15,074 nucleotides of DNA. Source: Flavobacteriaceae bacterium (lineage in GTDB: Bacteria; Bacteroidota; Bacteroidia; Flavobacteriales; Flavobacteriaceae). Each line of letters begins with the position of its first letter. Within the stretch, counting starts at the first letter, position 1. The position numbers and the translations under genes are program-made. Positions 8,395 to 15,074 of this stretch are shown in pieces. Below the pieces are notes generated by a model, which did no database searches, was not told the origin of the DNA, and worked only from the letters and a program-made list of their open reading frames with translations. The stretch lies in contig JAMPYA010000040.1 of the NCBI GenBank assembly GCA_023700885.1, positions 1 through 15,074 on the forward strand, written 5' to 3'.

Positions 8395-9597
8395 TTATTG
8401 AAGTAATTGCTGTAATAAATTAACCCCATCAACAATAGCCCAAGCACCAGGTGTAAGTGTAGCTCCTGTTGCGGTTGTATTAGCAGTAAAGTTTGCTGTA
8501 GGGAAAGCTACTGTAAAGGTACTTGATCCAGCACCTGTTTGGGGGGTATTGTCACCTATTTTTATATTCTGAATTTTTATTTTTCCTCCATTTACTTGGT
8601 TGGTATTGGTATCAACATCCTGAATTCTAACAGTTACTGCGTTTGCTGCTGTATATCCAGAGATAACAATGTTTAAATATTCTCCATTCCCTTGTTTCTT
8701 AAATTGAATGGCATCAACTTCTGATGTATTTCCAGCTTCTGTTACAGTTCCGACTGCTCTTCTTAGCGTTATGTTGGCTACTTTAGGAAAAAATGCATTG
8801 TTCACACTTTTTGCCTCAATTTCCATCCCAAAATTTCCTGTTCCTGTTTGATAAGCATACCAGTTAGTATTGTTTTGACCTTGCCATCCATCTTGCCAAT
8901 CAAAAGAATCATCATAATTACCATAAGAAACAAGATTTTTAGCACTTACGGTTCCTCCATAAAATTCAAAACCATCATCTGCACCTTTGTAAGAAACCAG
9001 ATTTTCTAAAATTGTTCCAGAACCTACAGCATAAAAAGAAAAACCATTCATCTCAGAGTTTCCGTCCAGTATTTTTTTACCAGCATATTCTACCCGAACA
9101 TATTGTAATGTGCCACTGCTGTGTGTTGAATTGGTACCTCCATAAACAATATTGGTTCCATCTTCTGAGGTTGCAGTTGTAATTGGCGTTCCATCAGCAG
9201 TTTTTCCTGATACAATTGGAGCGTCTCCAAACATGATAATTCCGCCCCAAGACCCGGGTGTTTTAGATATTTCTGTAAAAACTACCGGTTCTGCTGCTGT
9301 ACCAAAGATATTTAATTTACCTCCGTTTTCTACCAATAAGGCATCTGCACCGTTGGTTACATTTGCAGTTATAACAGAACCTGCCTCAAAAGTTAGTACG
9401 GCGCCACTTTTTACCCTAACAGTACCGCTTAAAGTATAAACTCCTTTTAGATAGGTTTTATTGGCAGTAACATCTCCTGTAATTTCGCCTGTTGCAAGTG
9501 GAGGTGTTGTAACATCTTCATCGTCTGATGGAGTACAATTGGTAAAAGTCAAACTCAAAATAGTGAAGAGAAATACTAGATTTTTCATTTTTTTCAT
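8395..9597 (-). CDS. Beta-helix-like lipoprotein associated with a TonB-dependent receptor
   Basis: A 400-residue lipoprotein with a signal peptide and lipobox FTNC (Cys21), followed by an acidic linker TPSDDEDV typical of exposed Bacteroidetes lipoproteins. The mature part is rich in Gly, Ala, Thr and Asn. It has a parallel beta-helix character: GAVLTFEAGSVITA and GGKLNIFGTAAEPVVFT (about 65-108), SWGGIIMFG (116-124), YAVGSGT (189-195). Two successive rungs of about 22 residues both begin NLVSY (199 and 221) and carry an Asp pair (DDGFEF at 207, DDSFDW at 229). I recall similar lipoproteins, often labelled hypothetical or wrongly 'multidrug transporter', near TonB-dependent receptors in Bacteroidetes. 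No enzymatic motif is recognised. The receptor gene lies upstream on the same strand but a terminator separates them. A second Met at residue 4 is an alternative start. Confidence 0.75.
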   Translation of the reverse strand: MKKMKNLVFLFTILSLTFTNCTPSDDEDVTTPPLATGEITGDVTANKTYLKGVYTLSGTVRVKSGAVLTFEAGSVITANVTNGADALLVENGGKLNIFGTAAEPVVFTEISKTPGSWGGIIMFGDAPIVSGKTADGTPITTATSEDGTNIVYGGTNSTHSSGTLQYVRVEYAGKKILDGNSEMNGFSFYAVGSGTILENLVSYKGADDGFEFYGGTVSAKNLVSYGNYDDSFDWQDGWQGQNNTNWYAYQTGTGNFGMEIEAKSVNNAFFPKVANITLRRAVGTVTEAGNTSEVDAIQFKKQGNGEYLNIVISGYTAANAVTVRIQDVDTNTNQVNGGKIKIQNIKIGDNTPQTGAGSSTFTVAFPTANFTANTTATGATLTPGAWAIVDGVNLLQQLLQ

Positions 9598-9635
9598 TTT
9601 TTTTAAATTGTAAATTCTTTATTAATTATTTAAAC

Positions 9636-9643
9636 CAAAATTA
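9636..9643 (-). promoter_or_regulatory. -7 box of the beta-helix lipoprotein gene
   Basis: Minus strand TAATTTTG, a full match to TAnnTTTG. The predicted start is near 9629, with a leader of about 31 bases. No good -33 box is present, which fits a promoter needing an activator. The 19-base shared element ends 21 bases upstream. Confidence 0.5.
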
Positions 9644-9664
9644 GATTTTTCGTTTTCTAATATG

Positions 9665-9683
9665 ATTAAGGTATTGTTATTAA
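9665..9683 (-). promoter_or_regulatory. Shared 19-base element, copy upstream of lipoprotein gene
   Basis: The minus strand reads TTAATAACAATACCTTAAT. Fourteen of 19 positions match the copy in front of the receptor gene (12596-12614), with the pattern TTAATAACA-N5-TTAAT. It is 21 bases upstream of the -7 box. Just upstream lie further 10-11-base spaced copies of TGTTT(T)AATAA (9677-9697), suggesting a direct-repeat operator of the type used by OmpR/PhoB regulators. Function is inferred. Confidence 0.4.
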
Positions 9684-9734
9684 AACATTATTAAACAGTG
9701 AATTATAAGTTAAGTTAATGTTAAGTGCAACTAT

Positions 9735-9762
9735 AAAAAAGGAGTTGAAAACAACTCCTTTT
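9735..9762 (-). terminator. Intrinsic terminator of the second TonB receptor gene
   Basis: An 11-bp stem, AAAAGGAGTTG with CAACTCCTTTT, and a 4-base loop. On the minus strand it is followed by a run of six T. It starts 8 bases after the receptor stop, so receptor and lipoprotein are transcribed mainly as separate units, or the hairpin lowers read-through into the lipoprotein gene. Confidence 0.8.
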
Positions 9763-9769
9763 AGTGATT

Positions 9770-12547
9770 TTAAAAAGTGTAACCCATACTAAATGAGAAT
9801 CCTATACCTTTTTTAAATGATCTTAGAACCAAAGAATTTTCGGTAATATTTAAAATACTTTCCTTTCCAAGTTCTTTTTTATAATTCGGATTTAAGATAT
9901 TATCAACTCCTAGTTTTAGTTCAAGCTTTTTCGAAATAGTATTAATCCAGATAAAATCTAATTTGTTAAATGATTTTTCATAAATATGATCAATTCCAGA
10001 AGATCCCACTGCAAAAATTCTATCGCCGTAAACATTGTACACTAAGGTCATTGAATTTTTCCAAGAGTTATTTAAGATGAAATCGTATTTTAAATCGGCA
10101 TTTATCAACCAGTTGGATGCTCCCTGAAGTTTTCGGTTAGTACTATTTTCTAATTCGTTTCCTTGTTGAGTTAAGTCAATTTTTATATCAGTATCCATCA
10201 ATGAGGTATTAAAGCCAATAGAAAAATTTTCTAAAGATTCATTTATTCTGCTTAGTTGTAGTAATAATTCTATTTCAGCGCCATAAATTATTGCTTGTTC
10301 AGAATTTTTAAAAGTGGTTATTTGTCCGCCACTATTTGCAGTTGGTTTGAACACTCTTTCAATTGGATTGTTGATTAATTTTCCAAACAATCCAACTGCT
10401 ATCAACTCTTTATTACTAGGAAATAGTTCGTATTTAAAATCGATATTGTAGTTATCACTATTTAATAAATTGGGATTTCCACTTTCAGAAGTTGCATCTG
10501 CATTAATATAATTGATGGGTAACAATTCCATCGCAACAGGTCTAGTGATTGTTTTTGCTAATGAGAGTCGAAGGTTGTTTTTATCGCTTAAAATATATTT
10601 AGCATTGATAGCAGGAAGAATATCCACTTGTTCTTCCACTTTTTTACGAAAAACATTTCCAAACGGATCTCCTTGCTCTCTATATTTTAGTTCGCGCGAT
10701 GAGATTTCTGCTCTTAGACCTTTATTTAATTGCCATTTTTCACCAAAATTCAACAATAAATTCAAATATCCGGCATTTACAAAATGATTTAATTTTACTT
10801 TATAATCACCGTTTGATTCTTCTTGAACATAAATAATTCCGTTATTGATATCATCATTAATAAATTCACTGATAGTATTGAGCTCTTTGGTATCGTTTTT
10901 TTCAATGTTTTTCTTAGTTGAAAAGAACCGATAACTCGATTGCATATCGTTTAAAAAACTATTGTATCCAACAGCTAATTTATTTTGTTTTTCTGTTTTT
11001 CCAAATTTTAAGTTGTATTCAACTAAAGAAGAGACATAAAAATTGCCATTTACATCTAAATATTGACGATTTAAATTATTCCCACCATAAGACATATCAA
11101 TTTCTGTATCGTTTAACTTGATGGCTGTAATAAATTTTCTGTCGGGTTGTTGGAAAGAAGTCTTTACAAATGATCCACCGGTTTTAACACTGTGTTTCCC
11201 ATCAGACGATAGCTTATATTCACCTAATAATTGGTTGTTCCAATAATTAGATTGTTCAAATTGATTTAATCTAATAAGATTATTAGTTTGATTGGCTAAA
11301 CTGTTGGTGTAACCCAATTGATCTTGAATATTGCTTTCAGTTGCTTTTAAAAGAAAGGAGTTTAAATTAATGGCAAGCCGATCGTTTTTATAGGTCAATC
11401 CTAACAAGCCTGAAAAGGATGTTTGATAAAGATATTGGGTGTTGTATAAATTATTGTCATAATTACCCTGTCCAAGGTTAAAAGTTCTACCAACGCCCTC
11501 TCTTATAGAATACTTATTGTCAAAATTAAAAGATAAGAGGTAACTTATATTTTGATTATTTTTAAGAGAATATTTTTCGGCATGTAAAAAACCGATACTA
11601 GAATTTAACGGACTTATAGCTTCATTGACATCCCATGATTTTTTTCCATATATATTTTCATATTCGGATGGAGAAAGTTTTTTTCCGGAAGGAACCGTTC
11701 CGAAAACACCAGAAAGTTTTCTTTTATTTCCAATAAGCCCAAAAAAACCTTGAGTAGAACCAGCATCATCTGAAAGTAGGAATTTTTCAAAATTATTGTT
11801 GGTAGTAAATCCAACTCCCAAAGTAAGTTTCGTTAAATTTTTTGCTTGTGGGGTTTCTATATTAATGGTGGCTCCTGCAAAATCTCCAGAAATATTAGGA
11901 TTAAATGTTTTGTAAATACTCAAAACACCTACAATATCTGAAGGAAATAGATCAAGCGGAATTAATTTTTTAAAAGGGCTATTAGAGGGTGTTTGTAAAT
12001 CATTAATTAATAAATTATTGTATCGATCTTCTAGTCCGCGGATAAACAAACCCCTTCCGTCAACTTTTGTAATACCGGTAACTTTTGTTAAGCCATCGGC
12101 AACATCACTAATACCTTTTCGAGTCAATTCTTGTGATCCGATACTTTGTTTAATTTCAACTGCTTTTTGTTGTTCGTATAGTAATACTTTCTCTGTTTCT
12201 CTAGAAAAAGTATACTCAACTTGGGCAGTTTTTAATTGAATACTATTAGATTTTAATGCGTAATCGATACTAATTTTTTCACCTGATTTAACAGAGAATG
12301 GAATTTCTTTGGTTTCATATCCCAAGTAAGAAATCACTAAAGTATGGTTTCCGGGTTCAACGGCAATTGCATAAAATCCTTTTTCATTGGTCGATGATCC
12401 AATAGAAGTTCCTTTAATTACTACACTTACAAATGACAATGGTTCATTATTAAACTCTTTATCTAAAATGGTTCCTGAAACAGTTGTTTTTTGCGCTAAT
12501 AAAACGGTAGTAAATAATAAAAACAAGATGGTAAATTTGAGATTCAT
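9770..12547 (-). CDS. TonB-dependent outer-membrane receptor (second, unrelated subgroup)
   Basis: A 925-residue outer-membrane transporter. The signal peptide is 1-18 (cleavage before Q19). A carboxypeptidase-regulatory-like domain spans about 21-100 (VSGTILDKEFNNEPL, then NEKGFYAIAVEPG, then SYLGYETKEI). The plug is at about 125-232, with FIRGLEDRYNNLLINDLQ and the tail YKTFNPNISGDFAGATINIET, which resembles the plug of the large TonB-receptor subgroup described from Caulobacter and Xanthomonas (TIGR01782-like). The barrel follows and ends GFSFSMGYTF with the terminal Phe. It is clearly different from the receptor at 2818, with only general family features in common. It has its own terminator. 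It is divergent from a response regulator, and the lipoprotein gene downstream carries the same promoter element, so the two probably act on the same unknown substrate. Confidence 0.9.
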   Translation of the reverse strand: MNLKFTILFLLFTTVLLAQKTTVSGTILDKEFNNEPLSFVSVVIKGTSIGSSTNEKGFYAIAVEPGNHTLVISYLGYETKEIPFSVKSGEKISIDYALKSNSIQLKTAQVEYTFSRETEKVLLYEQQKAVEIKQSIGSQELTRKGISDVADGLTKVTGITKVDGRGLFIRGLEDRYNNLLINDLQTPSNSPFKKLIPLDLFPSDIVGVLSIYKTFNPNISGDFAGATINIETPQAKNLTKLTLGVGFTTNNNFEKFLLSDDAGSTQGFFGLIGNKRKLSGVFGTVPSGKKLSPSEYENIYGKKSWDVNEAISPLNSSIGFLHAEKYSLKNNQNISYLLSFNFDNKYSIREGVGRTFNLGQGNYDNNLYNTQYLYQTSFSGLLGLTYKNDRLAINLNSFLLKATESNIQDQLGYTNSLANQTNNLIRLNQFEQSNYWNNQLLGEYKLSSDGKHSVKTGGSFVKTSFQQPDRKFITAIKLNDTEIDMSYGGNNLNRQYLDVNGNFYVSSLVEYNLKFGKTEKQNKLAVGYNSFLNDMQSSYRFFSTKKNIEKNDTKELNTISEFINDDINNGIIYVQEESNGDYKVKLNHFVNAGYLNLLLNFGEKWQLNKGLRAEISSRELKYREQGDPFGNVFRKKVEEQVDILPAINAKYILSDKNNLRLSLAKTITRPVAMELLPINYINADATSESGNPNLLNSDNYNIDFKYELFPSNKELIAVGLFGKLINNPIERVFKPTANSGGQITTFKNSEQAIIYGAEIELLLQLSRINESLENFSIGFNTSLMDTDIKIDLTQQGNELENSTNRKLQGASNWLINADLKYDFILNNSWKNSMTLVYNVYGDRIFAVGSSGIDHIYEKSFNKLDFIWINTISKKLELKLGVDNILNPNYKKELGKESILNITENSLVLRSFKKGIGFSFSMGYTF

Positions 12548-12566
12548 GATTTTTTATAATTTTTTA

Positions 12567-12574
12567 CAAAGTAA
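12567..12574 (-). promoter_or_regulatory. Candidate -7 box of the second receptor gene
   Basis: Minus strand TTACTTTG, one mismatch from TAnnTTTG. It leaves a leader of about 12 bases before the ATG at 12547. The call is supported mainly by its 21-base distance from the shared 19-base element, the same distance as at the lipoprotein promoter. Confidence 0.4.
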
Positions 12575-12595
12575 CTGCTGTCAGATTACCTCAAT

Positions 12596-12614
12596 ATTAA
12601 ATACCTGTTATTAA
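12596..12614 (-). promoter_or_regulatory. Shared 19-base element, copy upstream of the second receptor gene
   Basis: The minus strand reads TTAATAACAGGTATTTAAT, the partner of the element at 9665-9683. It has identical 9-base and 5-base ends around a variable 5-base middle, and the same 21-base gap to the -7 box. It lies in the 195-base region between the divergent receptor and response-regulator genes. Confidence 0.4.
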
Positions 12615-12652
12615 TTTGTTGCTTAAATATTATTAAATTGTTAATACATTAA

Positions 12653-12693
12653 ATTATTGTTAAGTCTTAAAATTCATCTGATATTATTGTTAA
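12653..12693 (+). repeat. Direct repeats ATTATTGTTAA in the response-regulator promoter region
   Basis: The 11-mer ATTATTGTTAA occurs at 12653-12663 and 12683-12693, exactly 30 bases (about three helical turns) apart. A shorter copy, TTGTTAA, is at 12638-12644. The last repeat overlaps the -7 box of the response regulator. Candidate operator, perhaps for autoregulation; low sequence complexity makes this uncertain. Confidence 0.4.
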
Positions 12694-12698
12694 CTTTG
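12691..12698 (+). promoter_or_regulatory. -7 box of the response-regulator gene
   Basis: TAACTTTG, a full match to TAnnTTTG, 44 bases before the ATG at 12743. The predicted leader is about 38 bases. No -33 TTTG is seen at the expected distance. Confidence 0.5.
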
Positions 12699-12742
12699 AA
12701 ACAGATTTTTCTTATAAAGCTTTAAGAATTAAAAAATTAGAT

Positions 12743-13426
12743 ATGGATAAAAAGGATATTAAAATTTTATTGGTTGATGATGAAAAAGATATTTTAGAAA
12801 TTCTTGGATATAATTTATCAAAAGAAGGGTATCAAATTATAACCGCATCAAACGGTAAAGAAGCGATTGTTAAGGCTCAAGCAAATAGCCCTCATCTAAT
12901 TATTATGGATGTTATGATGCCTGAGATGGACGGAATAGAAGCTTGTGAAAATATTAGAAAATTACCGGAAACGGAAAACACTATCATCACTTTTCTAACT
13001 GCCCGCTCTGAAGATTATTCGCAAGTAGCCGGTTATAACGCAGGCGCAGATGATTATATTGCTAAACCTATAAAACCAAAGATTTTAGTAAGTAAAGTAA
13101 AGGCTTTGTTAAGACGTCTAAATTACACTAATGAAAACCCAGATGTTCTTAATGTTGGGAATATTAAGATTAATAGAGAAGAATATAAAATCATTAAAGA
13201 AGGTTTAGAAATTATTTTACCTCGAAAAGAGTTTGAATTATTTCATTTATTAGCCACTAAACCTGGAAAAGTTTTTACCAGAGAAGATATTTTAGATAAA
13301 ATTTGGGGTAGTAATGTGGTAATTGGCAGCAGAACTATTGATGTTCATATCAGGAAATTGAGAGAAAAAATAGGAGATGATTACCTAAAAACGATAAAGG
13401 GAGTGGGATATAAAATAGAATTTTGA
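12743..13426 (+). CDS. OmpR/PhoB-family response regulator without an adjacent kinase
   Basis: A 227-residue two-component transcription factor. The receiver domain (about 6-125) has the acidic pair D12/D13, phosphoacceptor D56 (IIMDVMMPEMDG), T86 and K108 (KPIKPK), so it should be phosphorylatable. The C-terminal winged-helix domain (about 135-227) has the OmpR/PhoB signatures LPRKEFELFHLL, RTIDVHIRKLREKIG and TIKGVGYKIEF. Regulators of this group in Flavobacteriaceae are, as I recall, usually followed by a sensor histidine kinase. Here the next gene is a convergent DUF3078 gene 85 bases away and no kinase exists in the window, so the partner must be encoded elsewhere. It is divergent from the second TonB receptor, whose promoter it may control. 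The exact regulon (phosphate, metal or envelope stress) cannot be decided from sequence. Confidence 0.93.
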   Translation: MDKKDIKILLVDDEKDILEILGYNLSKEGYQIITASNGKEAIVKAQANSPHLIIMDVMMPEMDGIEACENIRKLPETENTIITFLTARSEDYSQVAGYNAGADDYIAKPIKPKILVSKVKALLRRLNYTNENPDVLNVGNIKINREEYKIIKEGLEIILPRKEFELFHLLATKPGKVFTREDILDKIWGSNVVIGSRTIDVHIRKLREKIGDDYLKTIKGVGYKIEF

Positions 13427-13511
13427 TTACCTTCATTTAAACGCCTTTTATTATTTTGAGTAAAACAATATTGTTTCCTATCTATAATAACAACTTTATA
13501 ATATTGTAGTA

Positions 13512-14378
13512 TTAAAATAAAAAGTTAGCACCAACACCCAATACTTCTTTAAATTGAGGTTTTTTGGATATATTATCATCAATAATTGTATGAAATTGAA
13601 TATTGGTTGATAAATATTTATTTACTTGTAGTACAATATTCAATTGGTAATTTACATCAACATTTTGAAAATCCTCTAAATAATTAGCATATAGGTTCAA
13701 TATATTTTCCATTGATACGTTTACCATTATATCCTTTTTATGATATAGAGACGCATTAAAACCTAATTCATATCTGCTTTTATCATTTGGAGAAACGCCA
13801 TAAGCTCCTATACTTGAAAGATAATCATCTGCAACAATAATAATTTTTGAGGTAATAGGAGATAAGTTAAATTTAAACTGATCATCTTTTTTATACATCA
13901 ATCCGGGGCCAAATGACGCATAAGCCGGAGCCAAAAATTTAGAAACAGGCATTTCTGCATCTGGATCTGTTTTATAATCATATCCATTGGTAAACTGTGA
14001 CTGAAAATTAAAAAAGGCAGAATAAAACCAATATTTTGAAGCTTTTTTCCCAACAACAGAATTGAATTCTAATCGATCATCCATTTTGCGTGTTCCATTA
14101 GATTTGGTTCGGGTCATACCGTAGGCTGTAATAATTTTGTTATCCCATCGCCAGTCACCCTTTCTGTAATTAAAATCATAATTGATAAAAGCGTTAGCGG
14201 CCAAACTGTTTTCTCCACCAGCAACCCAATTAGAGAAAGTAGACTGATTAAAAGTAATGGCAACTTTTCCGCTTCTTTTCCACCCCTCTTTAATTTGACT
14301 TATTTCAATTTTTTCCTGAGAAAATATTGTAAATGAACAACTTATTAAAACAGTAAATAATAGAATATGTTTTTTCAT
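13512..14378 (-). CDS. DUF3078 domain outer-membrane protein
   Basis: A 288-residue exported protein with a signal peptide (1-20, cleavage near FS/Q21). The mature part begins with the DUF3078 signature GWKRSGKVAITFNQSTFSNWVAGGENSLA (in pieces, about 32-60). Amphipathic, aromatic-rich strands follow throughout (YDFNYRKGDWRWDN; WFYSAFFNFQSQF), and the protein ends NFLF with the terminal Phe of beta-barrel proteins, so it is probably an outer-membrane barrel. The function of the family is unknown. It lies 53 bases downstream of the DUF2480 gene on the same strand and may be read from the suf-type operon. A TATCTTTA sequence in that gap could be a weak -7 box giving additional independent expression. 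No convincing terminator is seen after its stop. Confidence 0.85.
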   Translation of the reverse strand: MKKHILLFTVLISCSFTIFSQEKIEISQIKEGWKRSGKVAITFNQSTFSNWVAGGENSLAANAFINYDFNYRKGDWRWDNKIITAYGMTRTKSNGTRKMDDRLEFNSVVGKKASKYWFYSAFFNFQSQFTNGYDYKTDPDAEMPVSKFLAPAYASFGPGLMYKKDDQFKFNLSPITSKIIIVADDYLSSIGAYGVSPNDKSRYELGFNASLYHKKDIMVNVSMENILNLYANYLEDFQNVDVNYQLNIVLQVNKYLSTNIQFHTIIDDNISKKPQFKEVLGVGANFLF

Positions 14379-14431
14379 AAATACGGGAATTTAATAGTAA
14401 AAATAAAGATAAATGTTAAGGTATAAAAAAA

Positions 14432-14941
14432 TTACTTTTTTTGTTTATAAAGTGGAACATTTGAACAAGCTTCCCCAAACATTAAAGATTTAACCAACGG
14501 TTTTAATTTTTGAATCAGAAAAGAATAGGCATTGTTAGAAATAACCACGTTTGAACAACCTTTTATGATAATTTGTTTCTCCTTGTATATAGAATAATCA
14601 ATCTTTTCAAGAGATTCAATTAAAAGAAGGTCTTCTAATTCTTGAAATTCTCCCACGACAATTTTTTGAGCAATACCAGTAAGTTGAGAAGTGAGTAAAA
14701 GATACGCCCAACTTGGCACAATAGCATCTTTAGCGGGCTGAATTACAACAAATGAATTCTGATATTGTTGCCAATTGTGTTCTTCAATTTTATTTCTGAA
14801 ATCAAGTTCTTTTAAAATAATTCCTTCATAAAGCCAATCAGATAAATAGATGATTTTTCGCTGACCTTTTGGTATAAAATCAGTTAAATCAATATTGATT
14901 AATTTACTGTTAGCAACTCTATTTACAATTTCATCATTCAT
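14432..14941 (-). CDS. DUF2480 family protein
   Basis: A 169-residue cytoplasmic protein of a family largely confined to Bacteroidetes and of unknown function. Family landmarks: VNRVANSKLINIDL at the N-terminus, LKELDFRNKIEEHNWQQYQ, AKDAIVPSWAYLLL, IIKGCSN and SLMFGEACSNVPLYKQKK at the C-terminus. There is no signal peptide or membrane segment. The two conserved cysteine-containing motifs (KGCS and GEACS) could ligate metal or iron-sulfur, which would fit the genomic context. Its ATG overlaps the stop of the upstream DUF59 gene by one base (TAATG), implying translational coupling, so it probably works with the Suf iron-sulfur assembly machinery. That role is inferred from gene order. Confidence 0.88.
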   Translation of the reverse strand: MNDEIVNRVANSKLINIDLTDFIPKGQRKIIYLSDWLYEGIILKELDFRNKIEEHNWQQYQNSFVVIQPAKDAIVPSWAYLLLTSQLTGIAQKIVVGEFQELEDLLLIESLEKIDYSIYKEKQIIIKGCSNVVISNNAYSFLIQKLKPLVKSLMFGEACSNVPLYKQKK

Positions 14942-15074
14942 TACATGAATCCTAGTTCCAATTTTGCTTCATCACTCATCATACTATGATTCCAGGCAGG
15001 ATCAAAAGTTATTTCAACTTCACACGAATCAACTTCATCCAGAGATTTTACTTTTTCTTCCACATCTCTAGGCA
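14941..15074 (-). CDS. DUF59 / SufT-like iron-sulfur assembly protein (C-terminal part only)
   Basis: Only the last 43 codons lie in the window; the 5' part is beyond the right edge. The visible tail reads PRDVEEKVKSLDEVDSCEV, then ITFDPAWNHSMMSDEAKLELGFM and the stop. This matches the C-terminus of the DUF59 (MIP18/PaaD-like) proteins found in suf operons, where the [IV]TFDPxW...MS[DE]EA[KR]LELGF pattern is characteristic. Such proteins assist iron-sulfur cluster maturation or delivery. Its TAA overlaps the ATG of the DUF2480 gene by one base. The remaining suf genes (sufB, C, D, S, E) are expected further to the right but are not visible. Confidence 0.85.
   Translation of the reverse strand, partial: PRDVEEKVKSLDEVDSCEVEITFDPAWNHSMMSDEAKLELGFM

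Noticed and set aside
12387..12614. Small plus-strand gene overlapping the second receptor start and its promoter region
   Set aside because: Most of it is antisense to the conserved N-terminal domain of the receptor, and it has no recognisable product.
13463..13476. Perfect 14-base palindrome AAACAATATTGTTT between the convergent response-regulator and DUF3078 genes, as a terminator
   Set aside because: It has no G-C rich stem, no room for a loop without losing pairs, and only a short T-run. It could be a weak protein-binding site, but palindromes like this are common in such AT-rich DNA.
1..15074. CRISPR array, tRNA/rRNA, insertion sequence, toxin-antitoxin or defence module
   Set aside because: No spaced identical repeats, transposase motifs, clover-leaf sequence or nuclease/antitoxin pairs were seen. 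The EEP protein is exported, so a cytoplasmic defence role is unlikely.

Overview
The window comes from a member of the Bacteroidetes, most likely the family Flavobacteriaceae (Flavobacterium-like). The evidence is the strong AT bias, the absence of Shine-Dalgarno sequences, -7 promoter boxes of the Bacteroidetes type (TAnnTTTG), and the families present: TonB-dependent receptors with N-terminal carboxypeptidase-regulatory-like domains, DUF5689, DUF3078, DUF2480 and a SufT-like DUF59 protein. No rRNA, tRNA, CRISPR array, insertion sequence or phage gene was seen. No gene-free stretch exceeds 300 bases.

Layout. (1) 1-1593: recJ, cut at its 5' end by the window edge, closed by a bidirectional terminator. 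(2) 1626-6977: a probable surface-nutrient locus. A secreted endonuclease/exonuclease/phosphatase-fold enzyme (minus strand) is divergent from a TonB-dependent receptor and a DUF5689 surface-type lipoprotein (plus strand, one operon), ending in a strong terminator. (3) 7093-8304: hflX as its own unit with a good promoter and terminator. (4) 8395-12547: a beta-helix-like lipoprotein and a second, different TonB-dependent receptor, both minus strand but separated by a terminator, so two transcription units. (5) 12743-13426: an OmpR/PhoB-type response regulator, divergent from the second receptor and with no adjacent histidine kinase. (6) 13512-15074 (minus strand): the tail of a probable suf cluster (DUF59/SufT-like, DUF2480) followed by a DUF3078 outer-membrane barrel protein.

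How the genes may work together. The nuclease, receptor and OB-fold-like lipoprotein in region 2 could form a system that cleaves and imports an extracellular phosphodiester such as DNA; this is inference. In regions 4-5 the receptor and lipoprotein promoters carry the same 19-base element (TTAATAACA-N5-TTAAT), each exactly 21 bases upstream of its candidate -7 box. This suggests a small regulon whose regulator could be the adjacent response regulator. These two observations are the most interesting in the window.
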